In this document: piece after piece, positions 11,226 through 23,309 of the stretch
Layout: each line of letters opens with the position of its first letter
Position numbering within the stretch: position 1 is the stretch's first letter
Assembly: GCA_009760885.1 (NCBI GenBank)
Contig: CM019701.1
Location: 38,557,515-38,621,514 of the forward strand
DNA: 64,000 nucleotides
Direction: 5' to 3'
DNA from: Achatina immaculata
Lineage: Eukaryota > Mollusca > Gastropoda > Stylommatophora > Achatinidae
Notes under the pieces: generated by a model
Told to the model about the DNA's origin: nothing
Seen by the model: only the letters and a program-made list of their open reading frames with translations
Databases searched by the model: none
Position numbers and translations under genes: made by a program

Positions 11226-11480
11226 GACATTTACTTGTCCCTTGCGGGACTTTTCCTCCTTAACAACTCCCCTCTCGCTGCTGACGCATCCATTTGCAGA
11301 TTATCAACGATGTCTTGCAGCCATCTTCGCCTTCCTCTTCCTCTCTTTCTGTTTCCTATTATGTACCCTTTCTCTAGATTATCATAATGTTTAATGTGTC
11401 CAAAATATTTAAGTTTTCTCTGTTTAATCCTCTTTACTAGCCAGCCTTCTTCAATATTAAATTCCTGTAGTATGGATATA
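11226..11480 (-). mobile_element. LINE family C 3' fragment
   Basis: On the minus strand it aligns with the fragments at 48936-49308, 56480-56778 and 62165-63060 and encodes the same basic C-terminal region with many stops. It is 5'-truncated and dead. From 11481 to 12009 I see no further feature. Confidence 0.65.
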
Positions 11481-12009
11481 TTTGTTCACAGATGACGAAG
11501 GGAAAAAATCACTTGAACAAGAAACTATTGGATTTCACAGAAAATACATCACAGAAAACACATAACTTCCAAAACTAATATCTGGAGCTCAGCTCAATTA
11601 GCTCAGCTAAATAGTTTTAGTGTCTCCCCCACCCCCAAACATGGCAATATAGCTGATAAACTACCTTTCAGAAAGACTATTGAAGTACTAGTATTAATAT
11701 ATTAATGTTGTTAACAAAGTCTCTAGTGGAATAACTGATTGATAACTAGTTTACACTCCAGATCAAGTTGAGTAGATTGATCTATGAATCTTCACATTTT
11801 GTTTCTATGATGTTCTCCTAGAAACACATAACGTCCTAGTCACTCTCCTGCCCCCACTAGATAACAACAGTACAACTGGACTAAACTCTGCAAGCTTCCA
11901 ACATGACAACATCTCACGGCGTGAGGAATAACCAAGAATGGTGTTTCACATCTCATGGCACGGATTTACTGAATGTGTAGCATAGCCTTGTAAGTAATGA
12001 TTATAGTAA

Positions 12010-13080
12010 TTACTATTATTATTATTAGTGATATGATCGTGAATATAGTTAAGAAGGTATTGGGGGCAGGATAGTAGATCAAACGGCGACAGAAAGTGTG
12101 GATAGTTAGAGGGGCGAAGAGCGAATACTTAGTATTTCAAAACCCTGATCAAAGGTAAACCGAGGAGACATTGCTACGCCGAGATGGAGCAATAGACATC
12201 TGATACTGACTGAGGAAGTTAGGGGACAAAGGACTAGTAGTTAAACGATTGAACAGAGAACGGACTAAGTCCCGAAGCAGATAATGAAAGAGATAGTGGA
12301 CTTATTCAACTAAAAATAACAATTGGACAGACGGAATGAAAGCGACTAACGCGTATAGATTGTTGCTAATTCTAGGACGCTAGTTGCGACCGGTTTTGGG
12401 CGACAAAGAATGACCCATTGACCCAATGACCAATACAACATTTGGAGGCGTGGTCTTTTGAACGGAACTTACGAATATAAGGCAGGGAAGAGGGCTGCAT
12501 ATGGGAGATTGAGGGAGAGATTCAGATAGAGATGAGGAGAGAAGTAAGATTCAGTAAGAGAGATGTAGAGGTAGAGACAGATAGAGAGTTTAAAGGTAGA
12601 AATAGCGAGAGCAGTAAGACAGTAGAACACCAGGAGAACCCGTAAGGAGAACACAAGCCGTCTAGTAGAAGAACAGAAAAGAACGAGAAGTAGTGTTAGA
12701 CTGAAGATGTGCTTCAAGTGATTTGCAGTTTTGTTACTTGAAACTTCGAGCACCGAGCTTTTGTATTAATGTATGAAATATCGAATATTGTGAAATTCGG
12801 AACAGTGCTGTATGTAGAATATGAGAAAGTTTGAATTTGTGAACCAAGGATTATGAGCTACAACGATGAATATAACGAAACGTATATAATCTTACATCTT
12901 ATTTCAAGAGATATTTGCAACGATACATCTTGATCATATTTATCATAATAAACGATTTCAGTGAACTGTTCATGAGGCTTCATCTATTGTAATGTTTGAG
13001 AAACCTCGACGTGTGATATATCAATGGGTGACGTGATGATTAAAGAACATATTCTTCAACAACATAATAAAGAACCTCAC
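12010..13080 (+). other. possible solo LTR or retroelement promoter region
   Basis: Promoter-like landmarks occur in LTR order: a CCAAT sequence near 12430, AATATAAGGCAGGG (TATA-like) at about 12474, a purine-rich leader, and an AATAAACG polyadenylation-like signal near 12946. No paired copy, primer-binding site or coding region is visible, so this is only a suggestion. The minus-strand open frame inside it is not supported. Confidence 0.2.
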
Positions 13081-15056
13081 ATTGTTAAAAATGATAAAAT
13101 GAAAAATGAATTATGAGGATGAGAAGAAAAACTGCCAACATGGCAGAGCAACCATACAAAACAATAGTCAACTCCCGGCAAGATATGGATTGCCTTGTGG
13201 GAGGAATTCTAAGACCTAGAATTCTACAACAACTGTTTGAAAATTTTCCGTACTTACACCTCTCATGAAACACCAAAACAACTGTGAAATCCACACATTC
13301 CAATATTCCATGTTGGAAAACAAACAGACTAACACTAGGAGAGAAACATGTCTGACAGTAAAGCAACCTAACCATGACCTACTCTAAATGTCCTAAAAGG
13401 ACCATCATCAAAACAAAACTGTCCTAACGAAAACAGCTAAGTACTAGCCCCTACATTTTGAAAACCACTGGGCCGAACTGACTCTAACAAACCATGTCTC
13501 AATAATCCTCATCATAATCCTTCACAAAGTCTCTCTCACTCTCTTTTATATTTTCCCAATTTCTCCCATTCCTGGAGAAGATTCTCCTCGTGAAGTTCAA
13601 TTTTCCGTGAACAGCCATTGTTCTATGACCTTCGGTTCTCACAAAAGCCATAATCTCCGTGCGATTCACATGTCTCCGAAAACACCCTCTGTCACCCAAA
13701 GTTTGAAAAAGTGTTCCCATAATTCAACTTTCCACTTGCCTAAAATCATAAATCCCGTGCAATCTACACACAGGATCTAACTTCTTGACTCTTAAGTTTA
13801 CTATTTTTAGACTTCTCGGAGAGAAAAAATCTGGGGTCACAAGGTGAACGGTTACTAACAGGGGAAGCAAATCTGCATCTTTTAAGAATTCTGTCCCTTA
13901 GACTAACAAAATTTCAAGTCTCTTTACTACAGAAGAGAAAGGGGTGGGGGTGGAAAATAAAGAGAGGGGGTGTTATGGAGTGAAGAAGAAGACAAACCAA
14001 AAGTGAGAGTGGGAGAGAAAGCCAGAGAAAGATACTTGCAGTACCAGTAATAAAAGGAAATACTAAAGGAAAATTAGAACATAATGCAAAATATTACACA
14101 TAGAAACAGGAAGTCAGTTACAAACGGACTTGGCTGAACGAATACTTTCATACACACAAGGCAGAACTGAAGTATTTGAACTTCACTGTTAATCTGTTTG
14201 GCAGACTACCGCCTATAGGTGACAGAAATCGGTTTGTGCAGTTCTATATTTAAAACAAGCTAGCTATACGCCCTGTCTCATGGTAGGACCGCTCGATATT
14301 GGAAATATATTCAATTTTTATTTCCACAACGTTGAAATAGAGAAATGATGCGGTGTGACTAACATATGGCTGTGAACGACTGATTTGAATGTAAGTAATC
14401 TTTATTATTTGTGAATGTAAATATAATAGATAAACAAATCAAACTTATTTGTTAGTTGATTAGTGTAACAGTTATAGCTAACAGTCAAAGAAGAAAGTTT
14501 GCTTTATTTGAACAGAGAGGTTATGTTTTAAGGGAAGGTTTTGTAAAGTGGAGACTTTGACATGAAAAACCTAGAGAGAAACTAAAGAGCTTAAAGTAGT
14601 CGTATGTTAGAGAATATGACGATATTATGAGCTGTTAGGAGATGCAATTCTTTCAGACACTCCCTACGCTGAGCATCAAACCAGAACAAGTTCACATCTG
14701 CCTACACTTTGTGTTTTATTTCTCTATATTGCCAGTGCATGAAGTATAGTGCCATTTCTATGTGATGTCGCCGTTGATGTTATTGACAGTACCTGACTGT
14801 ATGTGTCTTGTCTTCCATAATAAAATGAGTTTATGCATTACACACAGGATCCTAATTCACTCACTGAGTTCCTGAAGAGTTTAGACATTTTATCTGGATA
14901 AATGAATCGAGTAAAAGACTTATTATAAACAGTGTGTCCGTAAAGTCATAGTGCGGTTTGAAAACTGTTTTTATAACCATAAATATTATGTACTGAAAAT
15001 ATACACTAAATGAAAGAGCAAAATCATAAAGTTTTGTTAGACATATTTAGCGATTC
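13081..15056. other. gene-free stretch
   Basis: Unremarkable AT-rich DNA. At 14935-14965 the motif CAGTGTGTCCGTAAAGTCAT looks like a transposon terminus, but I find no partner end. The small minus-strand frames at 13085-13375 and 13499-13720 have no recognisable domain. Confidence 0.4.
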
Positions 15057-15330
15057 GTCATCTTCTTCTTTAGCTTTCCTAGCCATTAAGGTTCATTGCT
15101 GTAGATAAAGCTCGCTTCCATTCCTCTCTATTCCTAATCTTCTCTCTCCAGTTGGTGACACCAATTTCTTTTATATCCTCTTCTATGTTGTCTTTCCATC
15201 TCTGTCATGGGATAATTCGTTGAGATTTAAATAAGCTGTTCAATTCAGTGTTCTTTCTAGCTCTCCATTCTCCACGTTGGCATCCTTTATCGGCCCAAAT
15301 ATTCTTCTTAGGATCTTGTTCTTAAGTCAG
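15057..15330 (-). mobile_element. LINE 3' end, family E
   Basis: Minus-strand sequence encodes the end of a LINE polyprotein with breaks: KILRRIFGPI, then a NWREKIRNREEWKRAL-like segment and STAMNLNG before a GAAGAAGA tail at about 15057-15070. This W-R-x-x-x-x-x-x-E-W pattern at the C-terminus is common in animal RTE-like elements. It is 5'-truncated and frame-shifted. Confidence 0.6.
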
Positions 15331-15489
15331 GGACACACTGAGTCTTCCTCTACACTGTCTATTCGTCATGAACTGATGCATCACATGTTGGTTGAATGAC
15401 GTTTTATATTGCGTCACTGTCACGTGACTAACTATGAATCTAAAAACAAATACACACGTCCAAAAATGTTTCAGTTTTTCAGTTGCTCT

Positions 15490-15713
15490 TTAACTCTTAA
15501 CTCCAAAACAACATTGGCAGTATAGGCAGATTTCTCACACATACGTAAATCACCACATTTAGCAATGTCTAAATATGAAAAATATGACATTTCTAACCAA
15601 ACTCATATTATTAAATAATAAAGTAGCTTTCTTCCAGTTTCTTTGTACCAAAAATTATTGTCATAATTTATTCTGATAGAGCATGGAAATTACTTCAGGA
15701 GTGAAAGAGTTAA
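15490..15713. mobile_element. MITE-like element, family Z copy 2
   Basis: Bounded by TTAA at 15490-15493 and 15710-15713. The left end is TTAACTCTTAACTCC and the right end read inward is TTAACTCTTTCACTCC, an imperfect inverted repeat. It has no coding capacity. It is related to 10811-11047. A piggyBac-derived MITE is the likeliest explanation. Confidence 0.55.
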
Positions 15714-15798
15714 TGTAGTGTTGGTATCATGGCCTGGCTACATTTCGTTCTGACACTTTGAGTTTCAAATCGCATGAGTATGTATGTATGTATGTGTG

Positions 15799-15802
<4 letters not shown>

Positions 15803-15854
<52 letters not shown>
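15803..15854. repeat. (TA)n microsatellite
   Basis: A pure TA dinucleotide run, preceded by a short TATG run. It causes a spurious frame with alternating tyrosine and isoleucine. From 15855 to 16869 I see no gene. Confidence 0.95.
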
Positions 15855-15855
<1 letters not shown>

Positions 15856-16869
15856 GATCAAAACATTTGATTTGCTGTTTCTGGTGTTACTTCAGTCCTT
15901 GCCCCGACTGAGCCATTTCTGTTTTGGTCTCCTCATATTATATTTACAGTAGTATTCTCCTTAAACATTTTTTCTGTCGTGATGTTTTTCCTTTTATGTT
16001 TGCGCTGTTAGCATCCATGTCTGACACTGACAGCATTGAGCTGGAGGAAGATCGTATTGTATAGTACTCCTGTTTTGTTTCAGTTTGGATGTATTTGTTT
16101 TTCCTTAGTAGAGGTCATCAGATCAAGTATCTGAAATTAGAAATCCATCTAATTTCTGTTGTAACGATTTACCCAAGATGATTAACCTACCTTTATATAA
16201 ATGCGGAGCTGTAAGACTGTTATATTAGAGATATCGTGTGTTTCATTAACCGTGCTTAAAAGCTCATTAAATTTTATTATATTCAGTAAATCCACCAAAG
16301 TCATTTTGTTGGTTTTCACGGTTTATTCCCGCTTGTATTTACTAACACAGAATATTAAAGTGGAATTGCTTCCTAACAAAGTCTAAAATTATTATTTGAT
16401 GGTTTTTCATTTTTCAACAATGTTTCCCCCGTCTCCAAAATCTAGCCAGCTTTCTCATATCCTTGTTGTTCATTCTGCTTAACGTTGTATAAAACATAAC
16501 GTTTTCAAATAAAAGTTTCCTTTGCTATTTTTATACACTAAAATTTTATAATAGGCAATTAAATAAACTTAATACATGCATTAATTATTTCTTTGAAATG
16601 TATTAATGTCCCATTTTAATCAGCCTCGAAATCACTACTCGCATACAGCTTCATAAAATAAGAACTAGGAATCAGAAAGAAAGACAAGGTATATTCGCAA
16701 TGAATATTTGCAACACTAAGCAATGTCAGTATAAAATTATCAAAAGTGTCAAAATATCAAAAAGTCAGAGATGTTCACTTTTTGTTTATTCATTGTATAC
16801 CACTGAATATAAAGTTTACCCTCTTCACAGAAGAAAAGGATAATCGGTGAACAAGAAATGTAAACTGAA

Positions 16870-17085
16870 TCTGTATTTACAGCTACTCAACAACTATCAA
16901 CCTCCACTCCCTTTTCCAGCTACTCAACAACCACCAACCTCTACTCTCTTTTCCAGCTACTCAACAACCACCAATCTCTACTCCCTTTTCCAGCTACTCA
17001 ACAACCATCAACGTCTACTCCCTTTTCCAGCTACTCAACAACCATCAACCTCTACTCATTGTCCAGCTACACAACAAATCTCTTC
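16870..17085. repeat. 37-bp minisatellite
   Basis: About five to six copies of a 37-bp unit containing CTTTTCCAGCTACTCAACAA. Unit starts fall at 16911, 16948, 16985 and 17022. The small open frame across it drifts through the three frames, as expected for a unit that is not a multiple of three. Confidence 0.9.
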
Positions 17086-17164
17086 ACCCTAGCTCCCATT
17101 TCTTAAATCAGTTTTCATTTTATTTCAAATATATTTCGTGCAAACCTCCTGAAGAATCTTGGTT

Positions 17165-17262
17165 TCTTCTTCTTCTTCTTCTTCTTTTTCTTCTTCTTCT
17201 TCTTCTTTACCTTCTTCTTCTTTTTCTTCTTCTTCTTCTTTACCTTCTTCTTCTTCTTCTTC
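17165..17262. repeat. (TTC)n microsatellite / possible LINE tail
   Basis: A TTC-rich run. Read on the minus strand it is (GAA)n and lies directly downstream of the RNase H LINE relic at 17300-18612, so it may be that element's 3' tail. Confidence 0.8.
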
Positions 17263-17299
17263 GTTCGCTCATAGATCACTACCAGTCTCTCGCACAAAT

Positions 17300-18612
17300 G
17301 CTGCATTTCTTCTTAGATTTTTCTGCATCACCGTAGAGCCCTTGTAGAAGGTTAGGTTTGGCCGGGTCTTTTTGCCTGACTGAATTGTGTAGCTGGTAAC
17401 TCTGCAGGATGTGATGTGTTTTTCTTTACCGCAGGCACGTAGTTTTGCCAGTTTTCAGCTTCTGGTACAGATGGTGTCTCAGCCTTCAATGTGCTGTTCT
17501 CAGTCGGAAGATTATCACTTGGTCATTTCTTGAGAGTTTGTAGTTTTCATCATCACTTTTTGCTGTAGGGTGTTGTTTTGTACAGTTGTCTTTATATATG
17601 GCGTTTAGTCTGTTTGTTTTTTAATTTCTTCATATGTTGTGCTTCTTTCAATGTGTTTCATACTTCCTCCCTCTTTTCCCAGTCTGTCTGCCTCTTCATT
17701 TCCTTGGATGTTATTGTGGGCGTGTATCCACGGTACTAAAGCAGGATTCTCGGGTGATTCTCTGTGTGTAGAATGTAAACTGTAGACGTATTTCTATTCA
17801 TTTTGTGTATATTTCCACTATTGTCCACTGGAATAATGTTATTTCTTACATTACTATTCTACGTTGTTGTGCGTCTGTTTCGTTACTCACTTCACAGACT
17901 TACTTGCTCCCAGGTTCATTCTCTCTCAGTGGAAATAGTAATACAGAAGCAGCAACTTTACAGTTGAAATGACTTTAATGATGCACGGGGTGACGATGAG
18001 TCCATGAGCGATATGACGAGAACGACAAAGGCATCAACAAAATCCATTGACACAATATATGTTCCCGGCAGACTACTGTCGCCATTAGAACAACCTAATA
18101 CACTCAACTCTACATCTATTTCACCAACAACAACATTTCTAACAGCCTAATCTACGTCTGTCTCAGACGATACACAAAACACAACTGTCCCTCAGTCACA
18201 TGATTTCTCTCTCACCTGACCTCTTTCCTGTCATTCCCCAACCGTGACCCTCGTGCAACCCGAGGCAAAGCAGATGGACTCTACTCACAAACAGCTGATT
18301 ACTTTAGAATATAACTCATTTTATACAAATGTTCCATTTCTCAGATGAGTTATCTATCTTACATCCTAACATGCAATATACTGATACAGTACGACAGCTT
18401 TATTGAATGTTGTGCTTGCTAGTGATAGGGCTTCTGTCAGGTTGTTCAGTGTTTCATTGCTTGTATTACAGACTGTGGATCTGTGAATAAAGACTATTTG
18501 TTCTTAGCGTGGTTTCTGTGTTCTATTATTTTAATTGCTACAGTTTTTATTGCTTCTGCCTCTGCCATGTAGTTATTGCAGTAGTGACAGACATCTGTTG
18601 TTATAAAGGATC
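17300..18612 (-). pseudogene. RNase H-type LINE relic split by an insertion
   Basis: Minus-strand sequence at about 18365-18612 encodes NYMAEAEAIKTVAIKIIEHR followed by SLFTDPQSVIQAM. At 17640-17865 comes the later part of an RNase H domain, with HAHNNIQGNEEADRLGKEGG (the H-N-E-A-D region). The two halves belong together but are separated by the dispersed repeat at 17872-18345. Frame breaks are frequent. This is a LINE lineage that carries RNase H, unlike families A to D. Confidence 0.6.
17872..18345 (+). repeat. dispersed repeat family X, copy 1 (LTR-like)
   Basis: Diverged copy of the sequence at 19030-19575 and, inverted, 46945-47450. All three start near a TCACAGACTTAC motif followed by TTCTCTCAGTGG and continue for about 480-550 bp without a coding frame. 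Size, lack of coding and interruption of another element suit a solo LTR or a non-autonomous element. I could not find a clear target-site duplication. Confidence 0.5.
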
Positions 18613-19029
18613 TTGTGTATTAAAGTATGAAAAGATTGAGAAGACACCAATCATAGTATGTTGTAGTAGACTGTTCTAGTATTCTGTAGTGGATTATTCT
18701 AATGTGTTGTAGTGGAGCGTGTTCTAGTATGTTGTATTGGAGTGTTTTACCAGGTCAGTAAAAGTAAAACAATACCATATTTCACATTCTAGTCTTGTAC
18801 TCCTCATTTCAATATTTGTTCTGTTTTGATTTTGTGCGACTTTGTTATATGTAGATAAAATAGAATGTCTTTTTTCTTTTCATCTGTCATTCTATCTATG
18901 AGTTATGAGATAAACCAGTACCGCTTCCTACTTGTTTATCACACTGATGTAATAGCTGGAACATGTTATATTAGTGGAAATGCATCCAGTCAAATTATAC
19001 TCTTTCACTTACATTCCAGATTATAATAC

Positions 19030-19575
19030 TCTTTCATTTATCTGTTTCACTATCCGCTTCACAGACTTACATCCCAAGAATGGTCATTCTCTCAGTGGCA
19101 AATAGCAGTACAGTATCAGCGATATAAAGTTATAATGCTTTATTGGTGCACTGGATGGCTATGTCGATGAATGATGTGACGGTTAAGACAGGGGCATAAC
19201 AAATCCAAGAACACATGACAGGAAGTAATTCCAAGTCAGAACAATATAGAATAAATTCCTGGCGACTACTGACGTCTTCAGACTTCGTCGCCACCAGAAT
19301 TTCTAACTACATTTTTACCTGTGCTAATTTAACACAGTACACAAAAAACTACATTCTCTCACAAAACAGACTAACTAACCTAGCCTATCTGAGATCAAAA
19401 CTTCAACTTCCCAAATCATCTGATTTCTGTCTCACGATCTTTCTTTGTCATATGGTATCCGTGACTCACAAATCTCACGGGAAAAATAAGTTCAAAGGGA
19501 ATAAACTTAACCACCAAGCTACTAATTCCTATGGAGCATAATCCTTTTTACACCAAATTTCCCATTCTATGACGA
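19030..19575 (+). repeat. dispersed repeat family X, copy 2 (LTR-like)
   Basis: Same family as 17872-18345 and closest to the inverted copy at 46945-47450: AACACATGACAGGAAGTAAT and the following 150 bases match almost throughout. Just before it, 18985-19030 has two degenerate units of the ACTCTTTCACTTACA repeat that is amplified beside the third copy at 47472-47625. The interval 18613-18985 holds a few degenerate TGTAGTGGA-like repeats and no gene. Confidence 0.6.
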
Positions 19576-19632
19576 TTTGTCTAACTTTTCTCTTCCATAA
19601 ATCTATATTCTATTATATAGAAACAGTTGAAA

Positions 19633-20694
19633 TACGAGGCCTAAAGTACAACGGATTACTTGTGAACCACTATTTTGGGTTATTTCTCAGCATAGTCCCC
19701 TTGTAAGTTTATTCACTTAGTCCAGTGATCCTGAATCATAGGGACCCCTTCTTTGTAAAAGTCAGCTTATTGTGCCAGTAGAAAGAAAGTGGTCTACAGC
19801 ATGAATGACGTCATCAACTGAAGCAAATTTGCGACCACTGAGCTCGTTTTTCAGTTTGATAAACAGGTAATAGTCCGAAGGGCCCAAATATGGGCAACAA
19901 GGAGGATGTTGAAGAAGCTGGAAGCCGCATTCATGAATGGCAGCCAATGCCACCTCCGACTTGTGAACTGGAACATTGTCTTGCTGAAAGATGACTCCTC
20001 TCGTCAATTTCCCTCCACGCTTTTCATTCATTTAGACCCACAGTTGCTTCACATTAGCGTAATAGGTCCCAGTGACCGTTCTGCTCTTTTGAAAATAGTC
20101 TACCAATAGCACACCTTCTGAATCCCAAAAGATGGAAGCCGACACTTTGCCTGCAGAAAGAACCACTCTTGCTTTCTCTGGATGTGGGGATCCATGATGT
20201 TTCCACTGCTTTGACTGTTCTTTGATTTCTGGTTGAAAATGATGAACCAAAGTCCCATCCATAGTCACAAATTGCTGAAGAAACTTTTCAGGATTTGCAG
20301 AAAATGGCCAAGATTGTACATTGACATGTTGAGACGCTGTCGTTTATGATCGGCTCCAAGAAATTTCGGGACCCATCTAGCAGAGATCTTTGTCATTTTA
20401 AGATCATTGTGAATAATGACATGAACACTTTCCTGCGAGATGCCCAACTCAGTAGCAATGTACCGCTCAGTTAGTCGTCGATCCTCAATTATCATGTCAC
20501 AGATTTTATAAATTTCTCAATTTCTGCCCATCCCTTACCACTTTAGTAGCCTGTAAACAAAGATTGGTTGCAATTAATTTCTTGAAACGTGGTGTTTATT
20601 CTTACATTAACCTGCTCTATAAATACACCTAATATCAACTGTGTGTTTCAAGTATTTGTACCTTATGCCGAGAACTTATCAATCACCCCTCGTA
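19633..20694 (-). mobile_element. mariner element, D,D34D, nearly complete
   Basis: Minus-strand transposase pieces in order: 20495-20265 (N-terminal helix-turn-helix RRLTERYIATELGISQESVH), 20268-20032 (TMDGTLVHHF with the first catalytic Asp, then SAGKVSASIFWDSEGVLLVD) and 20031-19762 (IFQQDNVPVHKS with the second Asp and LGPSDYYLF with the third). I count 34 residues between the second and third Asp, which defines D,D34D mariners. Defects are one frame shift near 20270, one in-frame TAA at about 20032-20034 and a shortened N-terminus. The ends are TACGAGG-type inverted termini at 19633 and 20694, and the total length of about 1.06 kb is slightly below the usual 1.3 kb. Confidence 0.85.
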
Positions 20695-21099
20695 ATATCA
20701 TCGTTGTTATCATTCTGTACGTGTGAGAGTTATTTGTCAATGTACAAGCGTTATTATTTAAATCTATTTCATTGTTTTTCCATATATATATATACATAAA
20801 GATCTATATGGGCACTTTAATTTGTTTATAAATCTTTATTGCGTTCATTTATAGTGCACTTGTTTTCTAATTAAATTTAAAGATAACGCCAAAGTCCTTT
20901 TAAAAAGTAATAAAACGTTTAAAAATAAAAAAAGAGAAAAAAAAGAACTATTTATGTTTGTAAACAACGGAGATGTGCCAGTCATTATTGTTTCTTAATG
21001 ATATTCTGATATCTATAGTTTCGGACACTGACGTGTAACTTACGGTTAACATTACAGCAAATGTAAGAAAACGTGCAGCAAAGAAATAGTAAAGAAAAG

Positions 21100-21163
21100 A
21101 TGGTTTCAGATCTGCTCTTGTGGTCGCTGGTCTCCAGTATCTGTGCACTCACTGTTGCTGCAG
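21100..21163 (+). CDS. exon 1: start and signal peptide
   Basis: The ATG at 21100 has A at -3 and G at +4. It opens MVSDLLLWSLVSSICALTVAA, a typical signal peptide with a leucine-rich core and small residues at the likely cleavage site. The exon ends in phase 1 at GCA G followed by the donor GTAATAA at 21164. The predicted product therefore enters the secretory pathway. I chose this ATG because it is the only one upstream that joins in frame to exon 2 and encodes a signal peptide. The 5' untranslated region is not defined. Confidence 0.75.
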
Positions 21164-21202
21164 GTAATAAGACGATATTTATTATTTTACTCGGTGATAT
21201 AA

Positions 21203-21890
21203 TATAACAAGAAGACTGAAGTGATGGTCATCTCAAAGAAAACAATACCACTAAAATGTAGCATTATCATCGATGGCACAGAACTGAAACAAATTGATAG
21301 ATTCAAGTACTGAGGAACACTTATAACAGCTGATGCGAAATGTCACAACGAAATAAAAAGCAGACGTGCTCAGGCCAAGTCAGCATTCCAGACAATGAGA
21401 AACATCTTGTGCAACATATCAATGGAAACAAGATTACGAGTACTTAAATGTTATATTGAGCCAAATTTGTTTTATGGATGTGAAGCATGGTCCATGAATA
21501 AAAGAGAGTACAATGAGAAATGGAGGCCATGGAAATGTGGTTCATAAGAAGGATGTTGAAGGTACCATTGACAGCTAAGAAAACCAACGAAGAAGTCTTA
21601 AGAGAGACTGGAGTTAAAAGGCAAATTATATAGCAAAGATCAGAGGCAGACAAGCAAGATTTATAGGACATTTTCTGAGAAGATCAAAATTAGAATACAT
21701 TGTGGCAACTAAAAAAAAAATGAAGGAAGAAGAGACAGAGGAAGGCAGAGAGAGAAGGTACTGGATGGGCTGTCAGTGTGGCAAGGAAGAAAGTCACCGG
21801 CGGATCTCATAACCAAGTCTAAAGACAGGGAATTGTGGAGAGAAATGATCGCCTACGTCACACGGCACGGCACTTGAGTGATTGATACAT
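21203..21890 (+). mobile_element. LINE family B 3' fragment in intron 1
   Basis: A plus-strand, 5'-truncated copy of the LINE seen in full at 57065-60435. It shows the region after the RT catalytic box (KTEVMVISKK, FYGCEAWSMN, FIRRMLKVP-like) and the C-terminal DRELWREMIAYVTRHGT end, then a GTGATTGATACA tail. It has several stops and frame shifts. The matching minus-strand open frame is a shadow. Confidence 0.75.
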
Positions 21891-22019
21891 AACAAATGTT
21901 ACTGTAAGCATACATGGTGTAATATAGACACACACATTAATGTTACACTATATAATAACGCAATAATGAAAGTAGAAGAATCTATGAACATTAACTTTTG
22001 TGAATTTGTTAATAATTAT

Positions 22020-22310
22020 GAGAATTTTTAGAAGAGCAGGAGAGACAATAAAATCTTATCAAAAATTTTTTTTAAGTACAAGAGAGATAATGTACTTTCA
22101 CAGAACATGAATGAGAAGAAGTGGCATTGGAAATATTGTAACAACAGGAAAAATCGAAGGAATAAGAACAAGTGGAAGGCCGGAGAATTGTTAGTGGATA
22201 GTATGACGAAATGGTGGGAGATCAACTGAACTGATGGCCTGCGAGAAGGATCGGGTATTGTGGAGAAACATAATAGACAACGCCAGTTCGCACGGCACCT
22301 GATGATAATG
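22020..22310 (+). mobile_element. LINE B-like 3' fragment
   Basis: Plus-strand translation gives RIRTSGRPEN, a STELMACEKDRVLWRNIIDN segment and ASSHGT before a TGATGATAATGATAC tail. This is the same C-terminal layout as family B but clearly diverged. It lies in intron 1. From 22311 to 23092 the rest of the intron holds nothing I can name. Confidence 0.6.
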
Positions 22311-23092
22311 ATACTTGTTTCCTTGAGAAATTAAAAACATCTCTAGTTTCTGCTTTTGAGTTAGCGGAACAAATTTTATATTTTTCAATTACATTTTAGA
22401 ATGATACAGACTGGCCTTCATTTTTATCTAAGTTATCACTCACGCCAAGCTCAACAATCTTTTAGTTGTTCATGTGTTTCATAATTGGTAAACAAAGACA
22501 AGAGTTTGAGTCTTGGAGTATGTCGAGAAACAACGGTTAGCTAGTTACGTTTACAAGTGTTTGTCTAGATAAAATATAATGGAGTAGACTCATACTTGCA
22601 GAAAACTGACATGCATGACAAAACCAGAATTAAGAATAAAGACTAAAAGAACAGAGAGGGTGGGGGTGGGGGAGAGATGGGGAAGTGTACAGATAATTGA
22701 CAAGATTTACAACATGTGAGATCTTACAGCGAGCACTAACTTTCAAATTAATCAATAAACTTGTCTGTGCTGCTGTACTGACATTTCCTAGTTTTGATTA
22801 TAGTAATGTTTTTGATAATAGTTGATGATGATAGCAGGATGACCTAGTTTCTATATTTCCCTGGACTTGCACATGAAGGCTCTTCGATGCCTGCCCAGAA
22901 AGCGACAGTTCTTGGCTTCCACCACCTTGCACAAACTTACTCTGCTCGTAGTAGAAACAGCTTCCAGATAAGAAATTTTGAGACGGAAAAGCAGGGGGTC
23001 TTGACCACCCATGGCCACAGTGCAGATTTCCTTTCTCTTTCTGAATATATTATTTACTGCTATAAAGCGCCATTAACATTTATAATTTTCAG

Positions 23093-23233
23093 ACTGTACA
23101 AAAAACGGATGGTTTGGGTCCAATTGCCAGTACATGTGCCACTGTAGAGACAACAGGAACTGTAACCCCACTGGAGAATGTACATCAGGGGACACGTGTC
23201 AGCCTGGATGGTTTGGTCCATCTTGTCAATATT
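23093..23233 (+). CDS. exon 2: laminin-type EGF module
   Basis: Acceptor TTTTCAG at 23086-23092, donor GTAATTAC from 23234; phase 1 at both ends. The 47 codons encode DCTKNGWFGSNCQY, then MCHCRDNRNCNPTGECTSG and DTCQPGWFGPSCQY, with eight cysteines. That count and the G-W-F-G-x-x-C spacing fit laminin-type or MEGF-type EGF modules, which form disulphide-bonded extracellular units. A symmetrical phase-1 exon of this kind can be duplicated or shuffled without breaking the frame. It follows the signal peptide directly, so the mature protein would begin with this module. Confidence 0.85.
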
Positions 23234-23309
23234 GTAATTACAAATCAAACAGTATTTTCAAATATTTTCTCTTCTTACGGCTTGTCTTATATGTTGACTT
23301 ACATACACG

